Below, piece after piece: positions 46,101-58,100 of a DNA stretch of 64,000 nt (positions within the stretch are counted from its first letter, which is position 1; every line of letters begins with the position of its first letter). The notes beneath the pieces were generated by a model that made no database searches, was not told the DNA's origin, and was given only the letters and a program-made list of their open reading frames with translations. Made by a program: the position numbers and the translations under genes. Source of the stretch: Tachypleus tridentatus. Taxonomy: Eukaryota; Arthropoda; Merostomata; Xiphosura; Limulidae. The stretch lies in NCBI RefSeq assembly GCF_004210375.1, contig NC_134837.1, positions 160,063,310-160,127,309 of the forward strand, written 5' to 3'.

Positions 46101-49100
46101 TACCTTTTTACATAAAAAGATGCACATGCTTTTAGATGCACGTAAGGAAGTAATCGTTTAAAAACAAGTGCACCCCCTCAGGGTCCATTTATTATGAGTG
46201 CAAAATTTCAGGTTTCTAGCTACTTCTGTCTTGAAGTTATGGCGTTGACACTCAATCACACAAAGTATGTTTGGAATTTCGCTAGTCGTGCATAATATTG
46301 CAATGATAAATTAAAGGGAAAGGAGCCAGTTACCACCACCCAACAGTTAGCGAGGGTCGCGAGGCGAGTGGCCTGTATTATTGAAGATATATTGAAGATT
46401 TTTTTACAAGCATGCAAAAATTATTTTTACAAAACAAGACTAATAACAAGTTATAATAGGCACTTTTGAAGCGTTTCAAACTGAAAGTTAGAATTGTGCC
46501 ATTAACAAGCTAGTGAAATGAACACAAAAAATTCACATTAATCTTTTTCTTGTTGATAGCGAGCTTCGTATTTAGTAAGTAAGAGCTCGGGAAAGTAAAA
46601 TTAAAAAGTAACGAGTTATGTGTTGTTGTTGTTCCAGTAATTATAAATTCTATGACATATTTCAAATATGAAATTGCTATGCTTACAAACTCGTACGAAC
46701 AACCTGTTATATATTAAGTATCAACTGCTCATATATTTGAAATCGTGGGTGTGCTATAAAAGTAACGGCGAATTCCACTATTCGATCAGTCAAGAATAAT
46801 CCAACAATTGACTATTGACTAACTAACTACCTTATTCCTAATCTATCGGTTGAAAATTAGGAAGAGCTATGCGTAAAAAGCCCTTGTGCAGCTTTGTGCA
46901 AAATTCTCAAATAAGCAAGCAAAGAATCTATTTATTTATGAATGTCAGTATTATATTTACGAAAAGTACATATTAGCTTCTGTAGCTTAAAGCCAGCACC
47001 CTATTTGTGGATAGTCAGGAAAGTTTAACAATCCAGTGGATAATCTCAACAGAATAATCCATAATTCAAGGATAATTTATGTAATTTCGGATGTGTGTCA
47101 TTACGTGTATACTTATAGAGCGTTTCTTTCTTTTTACTGTCACCTGATAGCTTATAACTATTTGAAGTTTCAATTTGCAGTTGATTCAGTTGGTATATCT
47201 ACTTTTTTGTTTCAAAGCCCTAGGCCACAACAGCACACAATATCTTCATCTATTGATTGAAGCTTTCCAACTGGCATTTGCCGATGGCCTGCAGTACATT
47301 GCAGATCAAGATCATTACAAAACTCGACTTCAAGACCTCTTATCCAAAGAATATGCTATAAAACGCAGAAGTCTGATAAATCACAAAACGTGTGTACCTT
47401 TATGTTTACCTATTTCTTTAAAATCTTGTGTAAATATTGGCACGCGTACGTATGCGTCTTTCTTTCTATTTCTACATATATATTACAAGACGTAAATGTT
47501 TAAATATGATAACTACCTGGATTCGATTAGGGAGAAAAATCACAACAAATACCACAAGTCTAGAAATCAACACTCATTTTTAAAAAGGCAGTTTTATTCA
47601 CAATGAAGAAGTAGGTATAGTAAGTTTTAAACGTTTTATTTACATGGTGCATTATAAACTATCTGTCTTTGATTATGAGTAGTAAAATTAAAACATTGCA
47701 CAAGCCAATATATTATTAAAATGTAAATGGAAGTAAAAGAAACACTATATGCAATATAAACAAAATAAAAGAAAAACAACACCAATAAATCAGTACAATA
47801 TAATACAGTAAATAAATACGTAAATTATATGTACATATTGCTTTAATTACCAATGTGTGTGTGTGTCTGTATATGGATATATCATGAATGTATTCTAATA
47901 TTGTGTTTCTACTGATAAATCAAAATGCATTATCTTCCTGAAGAGCTCTTGGCCAATACGTCAGTAGTGAATTGGATCATTTGTGTGATCCAGGGTCTGA
48001 CACAACATATATCAGCGTGGTAGACCAACAGGGCAATGCGTGCTCCTTCATCAACAGTAATTACCAGGGATTTGGAACTGGTTTGGTTCCTAAGGGATGT
48101 GGTTTCTCTTTGCAGGTAAGTTCCCATTTGCAATTCTACTGCAATGTACACAGCTGAATAGGTTTGAAATACCAAATATTTGCTGACTCTTAACAGTAAA
48201 AACATATTAAAATATTATTTAGTTCTAGGGTGATTGCAAGTATGTGATCTGTTTGAATTCGATGTTGTTTAAGTTTTTATGGATTTTATTACATCATCCA
48301 ATATTAGGAAAAATATACTCTTGCATGGGTGTCTGCACTGTTCTGGCCATTAGCTCAGCAATTGTCATAACCGGTCTGCTCTCATAGGAATGGTGGTTGT
48401 TTTATAGAATTATGGACTTGGCATGTCAGGATAAAAGAGCATGAGGATATGTTTTTGGCAAGTAATGACATAGCCAGGACCTTTCTCAACAGTGCTGTAT
48501 ATCAGACATTTAGAGTAAAGCCACCACCTTAGGCCAGTTATATTAACTTCATTCTAACAAACAGCAACAAGCTAGATGTGAGAGGAAAAGAAAGCATTTA
48601 ACTTCATCTTGACACTGTTTATTGCCAAACATTGATAGCTTCTCTGACTTTAGTTTAGGGACTGCTGTTCTAGGGCTTTTTTTAATGCAAAAATTGCTAG
48701 TTTTTCTTGTATGATAAATGAACTACGATTCAATGGAAAACTATTCAATTTCAATCAAACCATGATTAAAAAGAGTAGATAATGTGTTTGCATGTTGAGA
48801 AGGGGATTGTATTTCCTAAATATGCAAGTGATCTTCTACGGGTAATGAACACTGTTTAGTGCATCATTTCATTTACTGGTGTGGCAGAGCCAACAAATTA
48901 AACATTTGCTCAAACAGTATTTGTTTCAGTGCCAGCTTTCTACCAGTGATGCTTTGTAACTATAGCCATATAGCTAGTCAATTTTCAGTTGTAATGGTTA
49001 TTAAAACAATAATCGAATCAGAAGAGGTACAGTCCAAATCTGCATATCATGTCTCTGCAATTGTGTTCAAAGACAAGAGCATTGCATCCTGAGCGTTCAA

Positions 49101-52100
49101 GATTACTGTTTGATGATCGTGTTGTAGCCTATAGAAAGGTGGGAACAAATATCCATCTGAGTAGATAACCAGTTATTACATAAATACAGATGACAAAATA
49201 AGTGTCATTTAAGCTTCCTTGAGTTATTAAGAATGTTGCCATTGGTAAAATGGAGTAGATCTTGGAAAAAATAATGACTTTTTCAGACTGATTGATTGTC
49301 TGATAAAGTTATTATAAAGAGGGAATTCTGAGGCTTTGTGGTGACTTTAAGTGAGTAAATATGTTAATATGATTTGATATCTTTCCTTTGCCTTCAAAAC
49401 ACAAACACCTCGATGTGCTGGAAAAAAATTATTACTTCATTACACTAGATTAGAATATTGGGAAGTTGAAATGGGTAATAAAAGTAGACTCATGACTACT
49501 TTTAGCACTTGTGAGAGACTGTATGATTTGTGTGTCCTATCACTTAATCTATGTAATGCATCAGACACTTTTTAGAGGCTGATAAAACATATGCATAGAC
49601 AATTTCTGTGGAGGAGTGGTATCATTTATGTTGATGACATTTTGTTTTGGAGTTGCACATTTCAAGGTGCTGATGAGAACCTGGAGATGATATGTCAGGA
49701 AAGTGTGCATTGATGCATAAGTGAGGTTACTTACCCACATTGTAGTCAAAGGTTAGGTTGTATGCTCTATTACACATGTTTTTGAGCAAAGTCTTCAAGA
49801 AAGAAGCAGTTCTGTCTGAATTGCTTAAGATGTAGGCACACTTTGGGTGGATGCATGAATATAAAGTCATGCAATCCACATGGCATCTATGGTTAAAGCA
49901 TCAATGTTGACTAATCCTTGCCATAATTGTCTGTTTATCCTGGATAATTATGCTAGTGATAATGGATATGAAATAGTTTCATCAGAAATGTAGGATGGCA
50001 TAGAGTTTGTAATCACATATTTAATCCACATGATAAAACTTCCTCAGTACTATACTCTACTGGCCTGGCATGGCCAGATGGTTAAGGCATCCAACTCATA
50101 ATCTGAGGGTCACGGATTTGAATCCTTGTCACACCAAACAGGCTAACTCTTTCAGCCATGGGGATATTATAATGTGACAGTTAATACCACTGTTTGTTGG
50201 TGAAAGAGTAACCCAATATTTGGCAGTGGGTGGTGATGAATAACTGCCTTCTCTATAGTGCTACACTGCTAAATTAGGGATGGCTAGCACTGATAGCCCT
50301 CATGTAGCTTTGAGCGAAATTCATAAAACAAGCAAACTATACTGTACAACAAAGGAAGGAGCATTGACAAATGCTGTTTTTAACTAACATTACTTCCATT
50401 AATTTTGTGATAGGAACTTCACTATGAAAGTGAGTAACCTCTCACAAGAAGAGCTAAATAACTCCATTTGATATCAATTCTGCAATATGGCTTCATTATA
50501 CAACAGTATTTGAGTCAGAATCTTGGATTATAATGTATTATCTCACAAATTCATGCAAACATGACCATTCACATTGCTTCAGCAGTGACAGTGAATCATA
50601 TGAGGATTGGCAATAATGCTTATGGATATATACCACTAATTACCAACAAAGAACTTCATAAAGAGCACTTGAAGGGTCTAGATACAGCCTAGGTGCTACG
50701 TGTTGTGTCATGAGATGAAACATGAAATGTCATTAACTAGTAAATTTAATAGTGTTGATATCTGCACATATCTGGGACATCAATAATTTCAGTTACAAGG
50801 CTAAGATAATGTGTTTTACCATTTCTTTGAACCAGCATGGTTGGTACCTGACTTTGGATATGGCTAGTGGTCCTCATAGCTCTAATGTTGGAATTACTCC
50901 AGACTTTGCATAATGAAATGATCTACACAGTACAAGTAGTCAATTTAAACAACCATTTGTAACACCTGCAGAGGTCCATGCAGCTCATTTAGTCAATTTA
51001 AACAACCATTTGTAACACCTGCAGAAATCCATGAAGCTCATTTAGTCAATTTAAACAACCATTTGTTTCCAGGGTTGTGTTAAGTTTGGTGAAAATGTAT
51101 GATGTTTTGCTTGAGGACTGTCAACCAGATATGTGATAAGTTTATGAAAACATAATTGGTTGACTGAAATGAATACTTAGTACATGTCATGTATCATGCA
51201 ACTAATCAGCAACCGACTTGATCTTCTACAAAAATCTTGTTGTTAAGACAAAAAGTACAATTTCAATGACCTAATGTATGATCTTCTGCCCTGTACATAT
51301 GGACTGCATTAATCTCATAATATGGTGCACTTGAATATATGTGCCAATAGTTAGTTAAAGTGGCCTTGCATCAAAACCTTGTTAGGCAAAAGCAGTAACA
51401 AAGTGAAAGTTTAGGTCTGATGACTGGATCTGGTAATGGTTTTCATAAGCAGTTCAGTTATGACTTAACCAGACTGTATCTCATATGTTAATTGTTTAAC
51501 AAAATGAATTATGAGCTTCAGCTGTTGCATGACACTAATGAGCCTTCTGGGTACTGGTTGTTCCAGTAAAGTTACTCTGATCATAAGAGTACCACTTTTT
51601 TAATATATCTCAACTCATTTTATTAGGAAGACAGTGCTGGCAGTGTATATTTGAGAGCCCATCAGGAATCAGATGAGGAAGTGCCAATAGAGAATAGTTT
51701 GATTGCTTTTATTATTGGTTTATATGACAAAAGCTACTTTCTAATTATTATAACTGGGATTAACTGGATGACCTGCAGTTACAATATTGGTTAATTTACA
51801 AATCAACTCGGAGGAAGTTTTTACTTTTATTGTTTGAGGTTTGAGTAATGTTCGATTGCAAGATATTGGTGGGTTGCCTTTCAATTATCACTTGAACTAT
51901 CTAATAAGTTATAGTAGGTATTCCTGTGGAGAAGACTATGCAATACTTTCTAGATAAATCTAGCTAGGACAACTGAGATTATGAAATGAGATCATAGGAT
52001 ACTAACATATGGTTTTGACATTTTTATCACTGGAAATTTAGATGTGCCTATAAGCTTAAAGGATATTGTAATCCTATCTTTCTTAGTACTCACATTAAGT

Positions 52101-55100
52101 TATGTGACAAATACATATGTTGGTTTGCCTGATCACTCATATGTGTTAGTTGATCTGACTCAGTGTTGGTTTGTGGTGTACGATTACACCTGTGGTATTC
52201 ATAGGTCAACACAGTCTTCCAGAAGTACATAAAGGTCTTGACATGAAAAAGTTGCTTAAGGACTATAAATCTTGGTGAACTGTGTATCATTTATCAATGA
52301 TCAATTATTTTTTATGTTTGTCTAATACTGTGAGTTCTTTGGTTTTTAAATGGCAGCACTACCTTGAATAGTAGCTGTAATGATGAAGGGGATTTTGATG
52401 TCCTATCTGGTACTTAGAGTACATAAGACACAATGGTCCTTCTGTTCTCTAACCATTATGTGTATCAAAACCCAGTTTTTAATATTATAAACATTCACAT
52501 TTATGGTTGAACCACTGTGTGCATTGAACATTAAGATGGGTTACCATTTGGTAAAGATGACAATTATTAGTTTAAATCACACTGAGAGAAACAACATAGT
52601 GTGTTCTGTGTTGTTGTTTCTAAATAACATGTCAAGTTTAGTCATTAACTTAGTTGCTCGTAAATATGTAATTTCTTCTCTAGCATAAGGTTACTATGAT
52701 CGTATACATCATTTCAATTGATAATAGAGAAAAGATATTTTGCAGTTTGAATATTTGTAGAATGTAAGAAAACACGACATATCTCTTGTTTTCAAGTTGT
52801 TTTGTTTGAAAACATATTTGACTTGAACTAGTGAACTATTTCTGAGCTTCACATATATTACAGTGGTATGTCTGCAGACTTACAACGTTAAAAACCAGGT
52901 TTCGATACCCGTGGTGGGCAGAGCATAGATAGCCCCTTGTGTAGCTTTGTGCTTAATTCAAAACAACATCAACGTATATTAAAAAAATTTAGTAATGCAT
53001 TTGTAATATAAAAAATCGTGTTGGCCACTTTGTTTTTGAAATGAAGCATAATATTCATATTTATCATTACAATATTTAACTTGTAACAGAAAACAATTAG
53101 ATGTTGTGAACAAGCAAGTTGTAAGACCAGCAAGTTGTTAAAAGTGTTGGTTAGTAATTGTAAAATGTCCTGAAGTTAGTAACCAAATAAGGATTTAGTT
53201 TTCAGCTCTTAAGCCCTCCTTTCGCAGGAACGAAACCTGCTTGAATGCTCACACACTATGATAGAAGAAACACAAGTGTACAAGATATTGCAATACTTGC
53301 TGACCAGTACACTTGTTATTAAAATGATACAGTACAGGATGGGCTTTAAGAATATTTAATACAGGCGGCGTCACAGGTGCCTTAGTTAAGCTATCGCCAG
53401 CCATCATGCAGATGTCGTATATGCAGTATCCCAAAGAAGCTGTTACATTGAATTGGATATTCACTGGTGATTGGGACAAGTGTGTACTTAAAGTCAGGTT
53501 CCTATTATGAGACGCAATACCTCATGTACACAACATCTAGATGAACAGTTTTCTGAATAGCTGTTATATTTAACGTTATGATAACCTATCAGGGACTAAA
53601 TATACTTGAAGTTTTCAATCCTGGAAGATGTAGCATCTGGTAGACAACGTTAAATCATGAAACGATGCAGACCATAGTTTTCCATAAGTATTTAAAAAGA
53701 AATCTTAAGAAAGCAAACAAAGTCCAACTAAAACTGTAAAACAAGGAAAATACTGTCTTCAAACACTATAAAATTCCGTTGGATAACTTTCAACAAAACA
53801 TTAACACGGAATATTCACTTTTCTGAAGTCTAACGAAAGCTCCTAGGACAATGTACTACTTCAGTAAAACAGAAGTGCAATGCTCAAACCATAACGCTAA
53901 TCTACAAAGTTTGCATCAGACCCATAATGGAATACGACAACATAGTAACATGTAACGTAACTAATAATACAGAAATCAAGATAATCACAACAACGTAAAG
54001 CGATTAGAATTACTTATCAACTCCCAGTTTACTACCACAGAACGTAACTTCACATGATTAGCAAAATACAGACAATCAGAAAGAGATCTAAGTATATTGC
54101 AGATACGTTTATAAAAAAGAAAAAAGTCATTCAACTGTAAACTATATTTTATAATATTAACGAACCTGAACGTTACGCTTACCTTTTAGTAAAAATGTAC
54201 GCCCTCTTAAGCTATATACAAACCACTAAAACACGGGAAGCAAACCGCAAATCACCTTATAACAATCATAATGAATATTTTGCCTTTAAAAACCGTTAGT
54301 TTAGACAACAACCAGACACTATATATTCGTTTGTTTTGTTTTTAACATCTGGATCCATTTCCTTTTAAAATTTCCTATTTTCTCTAATTAAAAAAACATT
54401 TAACATATAATGTTGTACAGCTACTCTTTATTATTGTATAATATTAAACCTTCAGTTGTTATAACATGCAACGTGGGTTTTCTGTTCTATTTCATATCAT
54501 TATTTTACAATAGCTTAGTTTTCTCTATCTTAATCTGTCATACTTTGTGTCATCCCATATATCATAGTTTATTTCGTCTGTTTTTTTGTCATATTTTATT
54601 TATTTTATTTCAACTCATAAATTTTATTTGCGAGTCATTATCATGATTTCCGAATTTATTCTAACTGTTTCTCGCTTACGTCTTGTAATAAAAGTGCAAT
54701 GTGATGGTCTAGATCAGGGACAGACGAGACATTTCCGAGGGTCGGTTAGAAATTGTTAATACAGAAGCAACATTGCACGACTTATTAAATATTGTTGGTC
54801 AAATCGACATAATATATTGTGCTGAAAGCAGGAGTCATTTAATCAAGGAAATAAAAATACCAGCTGTAAATTAATTGTACAAAAATGCATGAGTCATTTA
54901 AGAGGTTCGACAAGAAAGTCGTTTATTGTTGATCAAATCGACAAAATATATTGTGCAGAAAGCAGGAGTCATTTAATCAAGGAAATAAAAATACCAGCTG
55001 TAAATTAATTGTACAAAAATGCATGAGTCATTTACGAGGCTCGACAAGAGAGTCGTTTATTCTCCGCTCATCCAACTAACTGTTATAATTGAGCCAATCG

Positions 55101-58100
55101 GGAAGCATTGTGAGCGTGACGTAATCTTCAATATATTTTAGGTTCATTCTAGCTTACATTCCTGATTATTACCAGTGATAGTTTTTCTTGGTTATTTAAA
55201 TTATTTATTGGTGTTTGCTGTACCCGAAAGTTGGAGGTGTGAGTTTTTTAGTTTAAAAAAGGGCATTAGGTATCGTAATTGATGAAACAGTACTGAAAAG
55301 GTCAAAAATTCAAAGTACTGCACTTAAAATAAGTAAATGAAAATTTTGTGTTTTAGACCTACAAAAAGTGTGTAACGCAATTCGATAGCAATACAAATTA
55401 AATACAATCTCTATTACTTTATATATTTCTATGCACTTTTGCTTATGCTTTAAATTTAAAACGTTAAACCATTGATCTGTGCATCTTGTAGCCTGTTGGT
55501 AAAATTAAAGTTAATTTATTTAATTTTAGCCACGACGCTATTAACCGTAATGGCAGCCGCAGATTCAAAAAAGAAGTGCCAGCAATATTCATTAGATTAC
55601 TTGAAACTTGGATTCATACCTTCGCTTACAAATAAAACGAAACCTATGTGCCTCCAATGCGAAAAGGTTTTTAGTAATTATGCTACGAAACGTGCAAAAA
55701 TGAAAAACCATCTTCAAAGAATTCATTCTGATAAAGATAAATATTTTGATTTTTTTAGAATGTTTAAAGAAAAAAATATCGACCAAACATACTGTAATGT
55801 ACGAAACCACCTGCTCAGGTTAATAATGAAGGAGGGTTAAGAACATCATATAATATTTCTTTTAATATAACAAAGAAAGGAAAACCGTATTCTATTGTAG
55901 AGGAGATCATTATACCATCAATTAAAGAAGTGATTGAAATTGTTATGAAAAAAAGACTGGTTCTGTTTTAAAGTACATGCCTTTAAGTGCAAATACAGTT
56001 CACAGAAGTGTTGATGAGATGGTTGAAGATGTGGAAAAAAACTTTGGCATCTGAGCTTATGCATTGTAAGTTTTCCATCCAACTTGATGAATCAACTTTT
56101 GGTAGTTAAAACATTCTCATAGCTTATGTGAGGTATTTTAGTCAAATTCAAAAACAAATGATTGACGAGTTTTTGTTCGCAAGGTATCTTAAAGATGATG
56201 CAAAAGAAGTGATGATTTTTCAATGTTTGGAGGAACATTTAAACAAGCACAATATTCCACTTAGCAATATAATTGCGGTAGCCACAGTTGGCGCACCTTC
56301 AACGGTTGGCTGTTACAGATAATTTGCTACATTTTTTAAGGAAAAGGTTTCCGATGTGCGTACTTTTCAGTGTTTTTTTTTTCACAGACGCCACCTTGTG
56401 GCAAAATGTCTCAGTGACGAATTGCACGATACTCTATAGGTATGCATCAGATTGATAAATATAATTAAAGCACATCCACTTAATTCGCAACTGTTTGCTA
56501 AGCTATGTGAAAAAAATGATGAACTAATTACTGTTGCATATTGAAGTGAAGTGTCTGTTAAGAAGTGTTTGCTTGCAAAGGCTTATCGAGTTCTATGACT
56601 CAACTGTGGAGTTTCTTACAAAAGTGGATTCCTTTCTATGTGATAAGTTGAAAAAGAATAAGAATCATCCTTTCTATTTGGCAGACATAGATATATTCAA
56701 CATTTAATGATGTACAGACCCGTCTGCAAGGTAAAGATGTAACAATTATTCAAACCCGAGCAATCCTCTTAGGCTTCCAAGTCAAAATAGGCCTTTTTAA
56801 ATCTTCATTGCTGCGAAGAGATTTTCAATACTTTTTAAACTTACAGCAACTGGAAAATGAAGAACAAATTATTTCTGTTGATGACTTGGATTTATACATA
56901 AAGCACCTTGAAAAACTGAGTGAAGATTTTAAAGTGCGCTTTGAGGATTTGGAGAAATTGCACGTACCTGACTGGATTGTTACGGAAATAGAAAAGGTAA
57001 TTATTGAATCTAATTTACAAGATGAACTCATTGAACTTTACGTGGATCTTGAAACCAAATCACTGTTAAAAAACATGACCCTCAGCACCTTCTGGAGTAA
57101 TGTAAATATTGTCAGTAAGTATCCACAACGTTTCATGGCAGTGAACCCTTTTTTACTTGCACTCCCAAATTTCTATATGGTTGAAGCTGGTTTTAGCCAT
57201 TTAAATTCAGTTTTAACAAAGCAGAAGAACCAACTGAACATAGAAGAGCGTGGTGAGTTAAGACTAAAACTCACAAATTTACAACCAAATATTAGTGCGT
57301 TTTCAAAGATCATCAACCACATTCTCCCATTAGATGTCAGACGATCAATAAAAAGGCAAAGTTGGCTTATTATAATATATTATTATTATTTATGTTTTTA
57401 TTAAGTTATTCTTCCTATAACTATGACTTGAAGATTTTTTATCACTTTTTGTTTTTTTAATTTTGCGCAAGGCTACTCGAGAGCTATCTGTGCTAGCCAT
57501 TCCCTAATTTAGCAGTGTAAGACTAGAGGGAAGGCATCTAGTCATCACCACCCACCGCCAACCCTTGGGCTACTCTTTTACCAGCGAATACTGGGATTGA
57601 CCGTCACATTATAACACCCCCACGGCTGAAAGTGCGAGCATGTTTGGTGCAACAGGGATTCAAACCCGCGACCCTCGGATTACGAATCGAACGCCTTAAC
57701 ACACTTGGCCATGCCGGGTCCTTTTTATTACTTAAAAGAATGGAAGGGTCGATAAAAGGTCAAGGATTCCATGAAGGGGTCGACAGTCAAAAAAGTTTGG
57801 GGACCCCTGATCCAGGTCTATTCTGATTCAGCAGCGTTTTTAGTACGGTCTTGAGCGGAGGTGAATGAGAGTTTCTTGGGGTCTCTTGGTTGTCAAAAAA
57901 AAAACGAAGAAAGCAGATGATAAAAAGTAATTACGTTATTCTCCTGTTCTTTCGTTTCTCTTTTATATCTGGTGGCGACGTTAGTGTAAATAAAACGAAA
58001 TTCATAGTCAGTAATTCAAATATATATATATTTCAAATTTGTACAGAAAAGTACGCTTAAAACCCAACTTACAATAATCATTTAAATTTTAACAAAAGTA

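Larger units (their letters stand above)
45268..47217 (+). other. GGT-like intron 5 with a duplicated repeat unit
   Basis: Between about 45,706 and 46,260 a ~270-bp unit occurs twice. Both copies carry variants of CTAGCTTG..TCATTAAAA, GTGCACCCCCTC..GGTCCATT and GGTGCAAAACTTCAGG. A perfect 45-bp hairpin interrupts the second copy. A worn SINE follows at 46,745-46,920. Confidence 0.6.
48250..52400 (+). mobile_element. decayed Ty3/Gypsy LTR retrotransposon (limits uncertain)
   Basis: Fragments in several frames. Reverse transcriptase at about 49,400-49,770 reads [26 protein letters not shown] and IIYVDDILF (the YVDD catalytic box). Integrase at about 51,070-51,330 reads [10 protein letters not shown] and [12 protein letters not shown]. 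The C-terminal part runs to about 51,600. Many stops and frameshifts are present. CpG is nearly absent and TG/CA dominate, as expected from long decay of methylated DNA. No LTRs were recognised, so the outer limits are guesses. Confidence 0.65.
54707..57817 (+). mobile_element. Buster-type hAT DNA transposon, dead
   Basis: Element about 54715-57809. Its 5' end is CAGGGACAG; its 3' end on the other strand is CAGGGGTCCCCAAACTT, a classic hAT terminus. Flanking octamers GTCTAGAT (54707-54714) and ATCCAGGT (57810-57817) match at 5 of 8 positions, and all three differences are transitions, as expected for an aged 8-bp duplication. It carries a broken BED-finger transposase and a later SINE near the 3' end. 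Confidence 0.75.

Noticed and set aside
47930..48205. 91-codon minus-strand open frame
   Set aside because: Antisense shadow of GGT-like exon 7.
48859..49092. 77-codon plus-strand frame in intron 7
   Set aside because: Lies in the decayed Gypsy stretch; chance opening without recognisable domain.
55592..55810. 72-codon minus-strand frame
   Set aside because: Shadow of the hAT BED-finger exon.
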